This document shows positions 46,501 to 57,739 of a stretch of 64,000 bases of DNA, one piece after another. The notes below the pieces were generated by a model. The model was not told the DNA's origin and made no database searches. It saw only the letters and a list, made by a program, of their open reading frames with translations. Within the stretch, counting starts at the first letter, position 1. Each line of letters opens with the position of its first letter. The position numbers were made by a program, and so were the translations under genes. The stretch lies in contig NC_082613.1 in NCBI RefSeq assembly GCF_030936135.1, positions 992,001 to 1,056,000 of the forward strand, read 5' to 3'. This DNA is from Gavia stellata (Eukaryota > Chordata > Aves > Gaviiformes > Gaviidae).

Positions 46501-49500
46501 GAGGGGGTGAAAGCATCCCTTATTCCCATCCTTCTTCCCAACTGAATTTTTATTGCTTTTTAAACCTAAGGGGTTTTTAAGCCGTTCTGAGATATTACGG
46601 GCTCTGACTCATGCCTTGCATACTCCTGAGCAATACTGGGCGTGGAAGGAGGAACCAGAGGGGCGTGTGTCCCTCTGCGAGGTAGTCTATGGCGCGTGTG
46701 TCCTCTTAAATCCTGGGTCAACGTTTGGGTATATTGCCGGATACAAACCCCTGTAATCCTAGAAGCACTGGCTTGGTACAGCTTCTCATATCCAGTGGCT
46801 TTGATACCGCATGCATCTCACCTGCTTCCCAGAGCTAAATAATCATCACGGGGAGAGAAGTCACAAGGCTGACGAGGGGATGGAGAGACGCGAGGAGTCG
46901 GGGGGGGGGGGGTCGCTGCGGGGAATGGGATGACGAGGAGGCAGCTCCGGCATCCGGCACCCAGCCAGGGTGGAGAGGAAGGCAGCGCTGGATGAGCAGA
47001 GAGGCTGTAGCGATGCCCAGACCCTGAGGTTGCCTCAACTGCATTCATTCTGAAACCAAGGAGGAAATGGGGAACCGCTGGCCGTGCAGGGAGGAGAGTA
47101 TTAGTTGCTTGGGATGGCCCTCAAAATAGTGGTTTGCGTAGGGGGTTGGTTGCAACCTTAATTTTGAGGGCTCTGCTTCTTTCATCTGACTGTGCTTTTC
47201 TCCTGATGCATTTTCCTTTGTCCTGTTTCTGTAATTATCCTCATTTCAACCCTGCCCTGAGGATTATTGGTCAGTAGGAAGCCTCCTAATGCCCGCTCCT
47301 CCTTGGCAGGGGAATACCCATGCCCTCGATTAAAGTGAAACTCCCCAAACGGTGGCAGAAGGAATTGGATCTATGTTCCTCAAAGGCAGTCCCTCGGGCG
47401 AAGTTTCCCGACCCCCACCACGGCAGCCCTGCCACCCTGCCCCTTGTGTTCGTTCTCAATATTCTCTTTGTTACAGCCACCTTTATATACGGCTCAGGGC
47501 TCCCCAGGGAAGGCAGGGGTGGTTTGTGTTGGAAAATCCTCGTGCCCGTGTCCCGGGTGAGCATGCCGACCCGTCCCACTGCAGTCCCTGCCCAGTACAG
47601 GCAGCCTCTCTTCCGAAACTGGGGTGAGGAGCCAACTTTAATAGGCAGCGCTTTACATTAAAAGACCACTTCCCCAAGATGTTGGCTAGTCTTTAGCAGA
47701 AGGCGGTCCCTCTAAATGATTGATTTTTGAGAGTCCCTTGACTGGTAGCTGAAGAAGAGCATTTATTCAATCTATAGACCGTATAAGAAGCGCAGAGGCC
47801 AACCACTAATAACAACAAAAAATAAGGGTTGGGAGATTGGGTGTTCCCGTTGCACGCAGACCTCTGCCAGCCTCTGCCTGCATTCATGGATGCGTGAATG
47901 CTCGTGAAAAAGATAGTTTGCAGGTCATTTCGATGTGCAGGTTGCTGCTCACCAGCCTGGTGTGTACCAGCTGACGGCATCCATGCATACCTTTTCGGAA
48001 GGCTGGCCTCAAAGGGATGTAGTGTGTATATATATATATATGCATGTATATGTGTATATAATAGATATATTTTTAAATACTTACAGCTGTCTGTGCAACA
48101 ATGGCATTTTTTCAAGGAAAAAGCTAAGCGACCTCCCGAAGCCTGGCCCTTTTTCGGTACCCCCAGCCATTAGAGCAGCCACCGACTACCTCCCATTAGC
48201 ACTCCCCGCTCCGGTGCTTTGTGCGGGAGCGCCGTTAGCAGCTGCCGGGTACCAAAGGCTGCCTCCCCTTCTCGCGGCACACCCTGCCAGTGTGAGCTGA
48301 CACCGTTGGTGCCAGTCAGCTCGGAGGAGCACTGCTCCCCACACTTCCCACTCCCACCAGTCTGTCACCACTGCCGTGTGGCAGAATTGCTGCCTCCTGC
48401 TCTCCAGCACATCCTAACACACAAAGAGCTGTGCTGCTGCTGCTGCCAGCGCTCAGCTGCTCTGCGTATGCGAGAGAGGGAGGGTGCCTTGGAAAGGTCA
48501 GTGCAGGGAAGGAGGGCGATTCTGTCTCCTTCCTTTAGGGGCCGTATCCTGGCATCACAGTGAAACCTTGTCCTGCCGGCTGAGCCGTGTCCGCGGGGAC
48601 TGCAGCCAGCGAGGGTGGCCCACACATATGCACGCGCATTGTGGGGCTTCCCAGGATGGTTTAGTACCACGCGCAGGTCCAAAGAGCTTCCCCTGCCTGT
48701 TCCCTGCCTAGCACAATCATCCCAAATTATGAAAACTGAATTTCTCAATTGGTTGTGACTCCACTCTGGACTCTTCCCTTGGTTTTGTTCCTGGCCCAAT
48801 TTCACTGTCAGCTTTAGCAGCACAACAGCAGCAGCCGCCACTGCCCTGGCTACAGCAGGATCCTTCCTGGAGCACTGTTTAATTTATCCCCCATGTCCCC
48901 CGTGCCCAAGGCAGCCCAAGGCTGGAGCACCGCGACTCTGCCCCCTCCAACCGCGTTAGCCCCGGGCCGATCTCGTCACCCCTGTCACCCATGGCTGACA
49001 CTAACTCAACTTGCCTGCACTGTTGTAGGGGGCAGATGGACTGTCGGAGCCCGAGGGCATCTCTCTGAAACGTGTGGCTGTGGTGGAAGATTTCTTTGAC
49101 ATCATATACTCCATGCATGTGGAGAGCTCGTCGGAGCCGGGCAAAGCACCCAAACATGCCGGGCAGAAGAAAACCTACCGAGCGGTGAGACTCCCCCTTC
49201 GCGTGCCCGGGGCAGCGAGGGGATGGGAGCGAAGGGGCAGAGGGGCCGTGGGAGCGGGCGTCCCGCGGGGATGGGGACGGGAGGGCAGGTAGGAGCGGAG
49301 CCGCTGGCGGGAGGCAGAGGCGAAGGAGAGTCCTGTTTGCCTGTGCAGGGAGGCGTGAGAAAGGAGTCGTTTAAAGGCAGAGCAGCTGTGCTCGGGAGAC
49401 GGGAAACCGGGCTGCATGGCAGCACAACGGAACGGCTGCTCGGAGAGGAAAGACCAAGTGAATCATACAAAGACAACTGTACATGTCTGGGGGGAAAAAA

Positions 49501-52500
49501 AAGCAGAGAAGTGCTCAGTATTACTGATGGGCGAGGGGACGTTTGCCCAGTCCCCTGCGCGCTCTGCTCCGTGCCAGCTGCCTCTCTGTCTCCCTTGGCC
49601 GGAGGGAAATGTCTCGCGTGGGCCTTGAAGGGCAGGAGCGGCAGGAAGGGGACTGGAGCGCGGCCGGAGCCCGCCCCTCTTCCCTGGCCGAGTGGATGCT
49701 CTCACCAGCCCGTCCTGGGTTTCCTCCGTTACAAAATGGAGGCGGGCACCAGGCTAAGCCTCGTCAGGTGCTCCATGGATGCTGAGAACCAGCTCTATCC
49801 ATCCTGAAACCACTCTAGTTAGGTCAGGAATAATTTAGCTTGAAGTGTGCTTCTCCAGGGAGCTTGCTGTTTCTCCTGACTCTGCACAGCCCTTCGATGC
49901 AAACATTTGGGCTCTCCTTTTACAAGAAGAGCTGAATTTACTGTCCAAACCCGAGCTACTCCCTTGAATCCCGCAGCCCTAAGGACCAGGTCGCTTAGAG
50001 ACAGAAGTGGCTGGCTGGCAGCTCGTGTCTCTGGTGTATACATCATCTCGGAGAGGTCTGTGCAGGCTGCCCTGGTCTCTGCCATGATGCCTGAGATTAT
50101 GCAGGGCTCGGTGTGCTGGCGGAGCTGGCTCAGGGGTGGAGTCTGTCCTGCCTGCATATGTCCCCGGCTCCATCCACACTGTTCGTGCTGGAGGGGCAGC
50201 CCCGTGCCCTGCAGCCCCCCGCACGTGGTGGCAGCCCCCAGGGAGCAGGGCCCCGAACACAGAGCTCGTGGCATCGCTCCGTGCCCTGCGCGCTCAACTC
50301 CAGCCCCTGCGGCAGAGCGGGGGGCCGGGGCACACGCTGACCCTCCCCGGCCAGGGGCAGGCGACCTCTTTATAGTTGGGGGTGAGGCAGCCCCACCAGC
50401 ACGACCGCGATTCAAAAACTTTCCGCTCATTTCCCCAGCAGACCACTCCGACCCTCCCCTAATTCCCTCAATTCAGCTCTCCGGAGGACTAATCTGTGCC
50501 CTGCGCAGCCCCGGGGGAGCAGGCTGGATCCGTCTGTTTTCCCAGGCCTGCTCGCAGCAGTCAGAGAGCTTCACGCTCCACCCCTCCGTCTCCCTCTTGA
50601 GCTGAGATCATCACATTAGCAGCCTGTATCCCCTCCTGACCTGGCAGGACGCTGCTGGCTGGGCTGGCTGGCCTCGCTCATGCCCTGTCTCCCCGGAGCG
50701 CCTTTGCAGCCGGGTCTGGAAGGTGAAATGCTGCATAGCGCAGCCCGCGCCGTGGCTCGGCTGCACAAAGGGAGGATGCTGGGCGGTCAGCTCGGGAGGC
50801 TTCAGTGTCCCCTGCCCTTTCTCTTCCCTCTCCCTTTCCCCACCGTTTCTGATTAGAGGCACTGGAGAGTTTGCCCTTGTCCATGACCTCCGGAGGGAGG
50901 CAATCAGAAAGGGAGTTGGGATGGGAGATAACTCATCAAGGAAGCTGTCTGCTCTGCAGAGCGTCAAATCAGCTGAGAAATAACAACTGTATCACTAAAA
51001 TTAGCTGAACATTTGCAGCAGAGACTATGGGCTTGCTGGAACAGAAGAGGCAGGGAAACTGGGCTCAGCCCCGCAGGCAGCGCGAGGGGCCGATTCCCTG
51101 CCTGCGCCACAATACCGCGTTTGCCACCAGCAATTTTCAGGCCCCTAATTTCAGTGTTTCTGTGGGAGTCCCTAGTGCTTGTGCATTGATAAATACCACG
51201 CGGAGGCAAAGGCTGAGCTGGGCAGCCGCTCGGCCACAAGAGAGCTCGATGGGGCTGTAGCTGAATAGAAGGAGAATCCCATGAGGAGCAGGCGCTGCAT
51301 CCTCCATTAGAACGGCTGGGACAAGGTCCCTGCCTGAACTTTCCACCCATCTGGCAGCAGCGTGCGTGTAAAACCTCGGGCTCTGCTGCCGCTCAGTGGA
51401 GATGAATCTCTGTCTCTCCCTCCCACCGCAACGGCGGGTCACAGGGCGGCTTTAGCTGTGATCGAGCAAACCTTCTGCCCTCTGCCCCATTGCACTTATT
51501 CGATAACACTATTTTATTCCAAGCTGAAGCATCACCCTTTCCTGTAGGGTAGAAAAATGCTTGGAATTTGGGTATTGTAGATTTTTGTTAACAAAGTAAG
51601 GCGGGAGGGAGATGCCCACTGGCCAGAGGAGGGGGATCAGGGCATCCTGGGCTGCCCTCCTGGCTCGCCCCCGTCACCAGCCCTCGCTCACGAGGTGTCT
51701 GGTTGCAGCCCTGCTTCCCGTTACGAGCCCCACTTCTGCCGGGCTCGCAGCCCTGAGGACTGGCACAAACAATTGAATTTCTGTCTGCTTTATGACCCCA
51801 CTTGTAAGTGCTGTGACCCCTGCTGGGGTCACGGCCCCTGGTTTGGGAACCGCCGTGCTGGGACAAGTCACTTAGACCAAACAGGATGGGTGATTAACTG
51901 TAGGAACCAACCCCAAAGCAAGAGGTGGGCTCTCCACCTCTTAATGCCTTCCAATTAAGACCAGATGTCTTCCTGGAAGATGTTTTAGGCAAACCACAGG
52001 CTACTGGGCTGCAGGAGAACCTGGGTGAAGTTCCCTGACTTGTGCTGCACAGAAGGTCAGGCTCCATGATTTGATGGACTCTTATGGCCTTAAAGAAACC
52101 TACATTAAAATTGCCTTGTTCCTTCTCCAAACAACCTAGTCTTGATCTTTAGAAATACTGTAAAATTGCTGCCAGCAGGGATTAATTGGAGTAATAGGAC
52201 TCTGTGGTAGCCAGGCACCTTCTGTGGGTGCTTGGGTCTGGAAACAGTGTTTAACTTCAGGCATCCAAGCTTGAAAGATTTATCCCTAGCTTTTCCGCAT
52301 CTGTAAAATACAAATATCCCACAAAGGTTCAGGAGACTTAATTCATTACTGTTTGTAAAAATGTTTTCAATTCCCTAGATAAAATATGTCACAAAAGTGC
52401 AAAGTATTATTAACAGTAATTGATTGTCATTGTGGGAAAAGGTGACCTGCCCTTACGAAAGATTAATGGATTCTCCAGGTTACTGGTGTGATGGTAATTA

Positions 52501-55500
52501 ACAACGCAAACAGAGCTGACGAGACCTTACTTTCTCATTTGAGTCTCACACATTCGTAGCTTCGCTCTTCCCAGACTCCGAGGGGGAACGGAAAGGAGTT
52601 TCTGGGAACGAGCGGCTACGCAGGGAGTCGAAAGGTCTGTTCTTTGCGTCTCGGGGCCTATCTGACACACCGCTTACCCTCCCAAAATGTTCCTGCATCA
52701 ACCGCTGCTCCGGAGGGAGGGACACAGGGATCCCGGGACCGGGCTGAAGGAACGGTGCGTTGCTGTGAGTCGTTGATGTCCTTGGCTAGGCTGAGCAGGC
52801 GAGGTGGGAGGGTGCCTGTGGGCTCCCGCACCCTCCGCCCAGCTCTCCCTTAGGCATTCTCCCTTGCCCAGGACATACAGCCGACTCGTTGTTTCCCCAG
52901 ATTGCAGAGACCTATGCTTTTCTCCCGAGAGAAGCTGTGACCAGGTTCCTGATGAGTTGCACCGAGTGCCAGAAGAGGATGCATTTCAACTCCAACGGTC
53001 TGGAGCCCAAAGGTAAAGGCAAATGAATTCTGCCAGCAGAGCTGACGCAGCATTTCCTACCGGCACGGTATCACTGATAGCTGTCGGGATACGCCCCATC
53101 GATGAGATACTTCTTTACCGAATGGTTTTCCTAATCTGTGTTATTTTTCATGTGCTTTTATAGCCAAACAGAAAGAATTGCTTAAATGTGGTTTGTCCGT
53201 CACTTCTCAGCTTCGGGAGCAGAAGCAGTCTAGCTTTCTTTCCAGGCTTCCCCAGTGCAAGCGTACAAAGCATGGGTCAGAAATATTGCAAATATATCTG
53301 CAATCAACCCCTAATCGTATGTGGGTGGAAACTTAGATTTCTGAAAAAACGTGACCTAAAGTTTTCCCTTTAAACTATTAAATTTGTAATGAAAGACACT
53401 GAATAGGTCTGAATAACTGAAGTTTCTGATAAAGAATTTGCAGTAATTAATAGATATGCACGTCATGATCCTACTTTGGTAACGGAAAGTGTTTTGGTAA
53501 TCAAAGTTATATTATGCCTATGTATACAACCAATTAGCGTGGCCATTGTGGTGGCTGGCTCCTTATGGTTCTTTTGTAAACGGAACCAATCTGAAGCTCC
53601 TAGGCCTAAAAGATATGAGCGGTGCGTAAGATGGGACCATCTTTTCTTCCAGAGTAAATGGTTAAAAGTGGTGTTCATGTGGTTTTTTCTGAATTACAAA
53701 CTTGGTTTCATGATCAAGTGCCAAGCATCAAACTGACTCTGAGAGGTTTCACCCAACAAAATGACTTCTTTAGAAAACATATAAGCAAACTGCAGAGGGT
53801 TAGACTATTTCAAAATTGTTAAGGCAAACAGGCTCATTTGGCAGCTCTTATCAAGCAGACAAGCAGAATTAAATGAACAAAGGACCCAACAATAGAAAAT
53901 TTCTAGTATTAATTACCGATTTCTGACTGTTTACTGCTAGGAGCAGAGCTATAGACAGCCCAGAGGTTCTGTTTAAGTGGATTATGTGTGCCAGCTATCC
54001 AAAGCTAGTGACTGAGATGCTTTGTGCTTGTTATATTTTTTAGAAACTCTCCCAAATAATCCTATGTGACATTTATTAGCCTAAGCTCCATTACTGCGGC
54101 ACTTCCCACTCTGCCAGCTAAGGGCCCGATCCCTCTTTCCAATTAGGTCAAGAGAAGTTTTGGCCTTTGGCCTCACTGGGAGCAAACCTGACCTTTACAC
54201 TGGTTGTGCCGCATCCATCACCAGTGACGTCCCAAGCACTGCGGCTGCTGCAGTCGGCTCCATGGATGGGAAGGGCGATGGGATGAGAGTCAGGCCAACA
54301 AGGATGTTGCCTGTTGGCTTGACCCAAAAGGGGACACTGCACTAAACGCCTGGCACCAGCCGAGCTGTCCGCCCCGGAGCTCGGGATCCCGTTTCAGCAG
54401 GCAGCTGATGAAAAGGGTTGTTGTTCCTTCAGGGGCTCCCTCCTGCCCACCCACCATCCCCGCATCTCCAGTGCCTCCCCAGTGCCCGTCCCGGCTCCGA
54501 GGCAGCTCAGAGAACACCAGCTGCTAAGTATCCTCCCCAGTGCGGTCCTAGCTGTGGAAACCGTGATCAGGGCTGAGATCTGGCTGTCCTGAGCCAATTT
54601 ATAAATTAATATCAGTTCTAAATTATTTTTGTAAAGCTTTCCCCCTTACCAGTTCTCTTAAAAACTAATGGTTGGACTTGATGATCTTACAGGTCTTTTC
54701 CAACCTTAGTGATTCTGTGATTCTGTGTAATCAAATGTGAAAACAAAGTATCCCACACATAAAAAGTCCTGCTTCTTACCCACCAGGAATGGAAGGACAG
54801 AAGTGCCTTTCTGCTCTGAATAGTACCTAAATAGTGACTAAGTACCTGTGAAAATGCATGGAGTAGATTAGATAAGGTAACTTTTACTGGGGAAGAGTGT
54901 CTGATTTCACTAATAGGTATTCAGGAATTTATTGGGAGCAAATCACCTAAAAAAACATTGGGATCATAGAAGAATTACCTCGGTGTATGCACGTGCCTAC
55001 ACACAGACAAGCATATACAGGTAAAGTTTAACTCAGTAAGATGAAAAAAATTGAGTCATTCCCATCTCTTCCTACTTCTCTTGTCCATTGAACAAATCTC
55101 AACACATTTCATTTGTGATCACAAAATTCCCTAATTAAACATATCTGACATCAAACCCTGCAGGGCACCCACGTAATTCATAAAAGCAAATTGTCTTGCT
55201 CTTGGGGAACTTTGAACATCACTGGACTTCACTGCGATCTCTTTACGCTGTTATTAAATTAGGAGTAATTCCAGTGGAGTTATACAAGTGTGGAATTAGG
55301 ATCCAAACCATTTTACTTGAAACCATTCTGCCTGTTCCATCTCTCTGTCCAACACGTGGGGCATGTGATATAGATAACTTTTTGAAAAATGAGCTAAAGG
55401 ATTCTAGTAGCCCCCTCTTGTGATGTAGGATATGAGGATTGTTCCTGTGGAGTGCCCTGGGCCTTTTAAAACAAAGGTTTTCTTTCTTTTCCAGTTAGCT

Positions 55501-57739
55501 TAAGAAAAAGGTTTTGGTTTCTTAGGCTCAAGCCCTTATCTCTTGGAGTTGCACAAATTCACAGAAAATTTGTGGCTGCTAATGGGATTATTCCACATTT
55601 ACATCAGGATGGTTTGAGGCAGAATCTAAGCCCCAAAGATCATCCACCTCCCTCTTCCTCCCCATCCGAGGATGCTGAGCTGCTTCTGTTGAGCCTCATT
55701 CATTTCTGCAGCGCTGAACCATTAAGTGGGGGATGGCAGGAGAGCAACATATCATCCTCAGAGGTCTGAAAGACTCACCTCATCCATGCCCGTGCTTCAA
55801 GGAAAGAGCGGTTCTATCTTTGTTACTCGTAGCAAATGCTTTCCTAAACTCTTCTTCAAGACTGAAATACTGACGACCCCAGCCAGCCGGGGCGGGTGGC
55901 AGATTTTGTCCCTGGGAGCTGTTTCCCATTTCACCGCAGAACCAGACTGCGAGAAGCGCCCCTTGCACTGGCATTTTAGCATCCTTTCATTGCAAGGTGA
56001 CATCCTTGCACAGTAGAATGATGGGTTGGTTTGGGTGCTTAATATATAGAGACGTAGAAGTGCTCTTAATGAATCTGTAGGTCAAAGCATGACAGAGACC
56101 AGTGACCTACAGGCATGAGAAAAGAGGGGGGGATTAGTTTACAAGGCTCCTAAAAGCTTTGCACCTTCATATTTGAGCGAGCTGATGGCCTGAGTAGCTC
56201 AGGCCACCCTCTCCTGCGCCCACAGGCAGGATTCCTGCTTTGGCTGCCCAGGGATGAATTAGATGGACCTGGAAAAAGATCATTGTATTTCCATGGTCCC
56301 AGTTAGTGTCTCGATACAGAAGATTTGCAAAAACCTGTGTGATGTTTAAGGCAGTTACAGACAGTTTTGGGGTCAGGTCATTTCTTAATCAGACATAATA
56401 GATCTGATATTTCCAGAGGTGTGAAGCGTCCTCAGGTCCGCTGAGTTTCACTGGGATTTTTTGATATTCAGCATTTCTGAAAAGCAGGCCCATTAGGTTT
56501 GGGTTGATGGGTTTTTTAAGGTGCTGTAAAACATTTTGTGAAGGCTCTTTTTCAAGGGGCTATGTCAGAGGTGCCTGTGAAACCAGTGACCCCAGAAAAT
56601 GCAAGCCAGCCAGGGAGACTCGGAGGCAGGAATGGAAACCTCCCACCATCGGTTCACCTTCAGCTCCCGGAAATCCTTCCTCCCCATCCGTTGTTGGTTA
56701 AGCTCACTTTCCAGCGGACACCACGCAGCCCTTCGGGGTGTGCTGGAAGGCTGGATTAATTCCCCACACTTGCATCTGCCTGTACTGCGGGCAAAGAAAT
56801 CTTCCTTTTAGCCAGCAGCCATTCCCGTGGGAAACAGCAACTTTCCTCTCGAACAAAGCCATTGCACGAGCCTGTGAATTCACTCTTAGAACAGATAATT
56901 CTAGCAGTCTTTGTGTCCTGCGTGGAGAGCTTGCAAGTGCCACAGTGATGATGGCAGAGTTGACAAATCTTTGAGAATTCAGAAAAATCATTGAGAATTT
57001 GCTTTATGGGGACTCCTCTGGTCTGGTTAGACAAAACGATCTGCAGGAGCGGTCTGCATCTAGAGTGATCTCTAGAGCTCAATAGGATGCAGCCAGAGGA
57101 ATCAACAGGAACAAGTTAAATGAAAGATCTTTAAAATTAAGTTTGTGTTTTAATGAGGGTGTTAAAAATAATCACCAGATAGAGATACTTAGTAAGTTGC
57201 CTTGATGTTAACTCCTACCTGAGGGAATCCCAGCAAAATTGGCGAGACTTTGCAATGCTAAAGCAAGCTGCAAATGTATTCTTGTTCATCAACCTCTGCA
57301 TAAATCCCATTTGCATGGAAGTGCTTCTCAGGCATCGGCAAGACTCGGTTTCTTCCTCTGCTATGTTCTAGTTTGGTAGACTGAAAAATTATATATTATG
57401 TGCAGTCTTTTCCGCAGGTGACAGCAATGCTTTTTTTTTCAAAACAACATCTGCTCTGCAATTAAGTTCTTGGTGGGGTCGTGTTCTTATAGGAACCTTA
57501 GCTCAGCGGGCACCAGCTCTAGCTTTGTGAAGTGCTTCTAAATACGTATGTTTAACGGTTATGAGAACACATCACAGGTTTGTGCTTCCACATCCTGTAC
57601 CTAAATGAAGTTTTTCCTCTGTTCTTCAGAGAGCGAACCACCTTCCTCTTTGGTTTCTGGGATCATTGACTACAACATGCCCCTCACCTCTACTTACCTG
57701 AAGCAGATGAAGCTGCGGGTAATGAACTCACAGGAGCAG
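31198..57739 (+). CDS. NOL4L: NOL4L, nucleolar protein 4-like, long isoform (3' part missing)
   Basis: Four exons (31198-31506, 49029-49184, 52901-53012, 57630-57739) join in phase into 229 codons. Their products align with the NOL4/NOL4L N-terminal region: [104 protein letters not shown] and [20 protein letters not shown]. The ATG at 31198 is the first in frame after a TGA at 30871 and has G at -3. Position next to COMMD7 on the same strand argues for NOL4L over NOL4. The protein is nuclear and its molecular function is not established; in human leukaemia it is a fusion partner of PAX5 and RUNX1. A Gly/Ser linker (about residues 53-63) separates two conserved blocks of exon 1. Residues encoded by exons 2-3 resemble an integrase H2C2 zinc motif (inference). 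The acidic region and C-terminal domain lie right of the window. Confidence 0.95.
34322..34343 (+). repeat. Poly(A) tract of about 22 nt
   Basis: A single uninterrupted A run. The sequence upstream does not look like a retrocopy or SINE, so I treat it as a simple repeat. Confidence 0.85.
41833..41877. repeat. 24-bp tandem duplication
   Basis: GAGCAGGCATCCGAGCAAGC occurs at 41833 and again at 41857, within a GC-rich part of NOL4L intron 1. Confidence 0.9.
42680..43990 (-). CDS. Hypothetical 436-codon ORF antisense in NOL4L intron 1
   Basis: An uninterrupted frame runs from ATG (43988-43990, - strand) to TGA, crossing both GC-rich (about 43560-43990 and 43170-43340) and AT-leaning (about 42680-43170 and 43340-43560) sequence. 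Other ORFs in non-repetitive, moderate-GC parts of this window reach only about 180-220 codons, so it is an outlier. I recognise no family or domain. A leucine-rich hydrophobic stretch ([13 protein letters not shown] and following, in the second half) could be membrane-like. The start context is weak (C at -3), and no promoter or poly(A) signal was tied to it. It may still be a chance ORF. Confidence 0.15.
   Translation of the reverse strand: MKALVSVSPNHSISTSPSTASPSTLNSNFPLLSGKAAVTLVPRTPEREVWGQLYQAAPQGHPARTQERGSLVRSACVPAARRQRGTAAVPQRGQDWGSPVPRCSKQPHGATAGSPAHGWQRYPCSNQPSLALTVSPRWFPLLHAQRCRHMLVLRLANLGLCLSEHSPALFSLRRLSNFLQVVFSSKEISVLQKKIISCNGEGTCTGKKQVAPTEDRDCDVQQGVQSCRAVRDVPVRDDTSRPSPWAAHCLPGCLPRPAPRVPPADGAASARSTAHLCYYSFCTGFGTETDVLFQYGLLQLLIKKLFLVLLISGKSALDWLLYLDFSRALGSSLLMVFRCRMKAAFAGDMLNHSRLPLLMLRGERRARFLELPSSSCPSCHGHGACLRNRHWGNARLRTISAVLLIIKRTHQKNMGNALTCRLCSFFSWKCFAGKFF
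45321..45350. repeat. (GGCCC)n pentamer tract
   Basis: Five or six consecutive GGCCC units ending in CGGGGG, similar in composition to the GGGCC tract at 36-70. Quadruplex or i-motif candidate. Confidence 0.85.
45385..45398 (-). promoter_or_regulatory. Perfect RFX X-box
   Basis: On the - strand GTAACCATGGCAAC fits GTNRCC-AT-RGYAAC at every consensus position, in a palindromic arrangement. It is about 540 bp upstream of the TATA box at 45927. Confidence 0.5.
45927..45934 (+). promoter_or_regulatory. TATA box (TATAAATA) in the intronic CpG island
   Basis: GGGCTATAAATAGAGCC is a consensus TATA box with GC-rich shoulders. It predicts + strand initiation near 45957. Confidence 0.5.
48027..48070. 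repeat. AT/GT microsatellite
   Basis: A (TA)n core with interspersed TG and ATGCATGTATATG, imperfect. Confidence 0.88.
49029..49184 (+). CDS. NOL4L: NOL4L exon 2
   Basis: 52 codons, phase 0 at both ends: [10 protein letters not shown], then [20 protein letters not shown], ending KKTYRA before a GTGAGA donor. The acceptor is TGTTGTAG at 49028. A second AG at 49034-49035 would shift the frame and is not used in this model. Confidence 0.95.
49185..52900 (+). other. NOL4L: NOL4L intron 2 (3.7 kb)
   Basis: GC-leaning on the left, AT-leaning on the right. It holds one ancient CR1 remnant (about 51890-52116) and an AT-rich, homeodomain-motif-rich stretch just before exon 3. No other exon seen. Confidence 0.75.
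51890..52116 (+). mobile_element. Ancient CR1 remnant (amniote-type 3' end)
   Basis: Diverged but recognisable CR1 3' blocks occur in order: GTGGGCTCTCCACCTC, GATGTCTTCCTGGAAGATGT, TTTAGGCAAACCACAGG, ACTGGGCTGCAGGAG, CTGGGTGAAGTTCCCTG, AGAAGGTCAGGCTCCATGAT, and TATGGCCTTAAAG. It is more diverged than the other two copies and belongs to the older subfamily type shared with turtles and crocodilians. The 5' limit is approximate. Confidence 0.85.
52901..53012 (+). CDS. NOL4L: NOL4L exon 3
   Basis: 112 nt, phase 0 to phase 1, between TTTCCCCAG and GTAAAG. Encodes [20 protein letters not shown] then [17 protein letters not shown]. The CxxC of SCTEC is the second half of the putative zinc-binding motif. 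Confidence 0.96.
53013..57629 (+). other. NOL4L: NOL4L intron 3 (4.6 kb)
   Basis: Mostly AT-leaning. It contains one very short CR1 tail (54668-54727). No additional exon, RNA gene or other repeat recognised. Confidence 0.75.
54668..54727 (+). mobile_element. CR1 LINE, extreme 3' tail only (60 bp)
   Basis: ATGGTTGGACTTGATGATCT, then TACAGGTCTTTTCCAACC and TTAGTGATTCTGTGATTCTG. This stretch is essentially identical to the end of the copy at 25974-26240, so the two are from the same subfamily. Confidence 0.93.
57630..57739 (+). CDS. NOL4L: NOL4L exon 4
   Basis: 110 nt, phase 1 to phase 0, between GTTCTTCAG and GTGAGT. Encodes [20 protein letters not shown] then [17 protein letters not shown], a conserved family block. 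The next family exon (acidic, ESDEFDMSDS-like) was looked for up to 64000 and not found. Confidence 0.95.

Larger units (their letters stand above)
31507..49028 (+). other. NOL4L: NOL4L intron 1 (17.5 kb)
   Basis: The first 1.3 kb belongs to the CpG island. From 33 to 41 kb it is mixed-composition DNA with a poly(A) tract at about 34322 and no recognisable exon or transposon. From 41.3 to 42.2 kb it is GC-rich. From 42.7 to 44.0 kb it carries the long antisense ORF. From 44.9 to 46.1 kb there is a second CpG island. From 46.5 to 49.0 kb it is AT-leaning, with an AT microsatellite. Confidence 0.8.
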
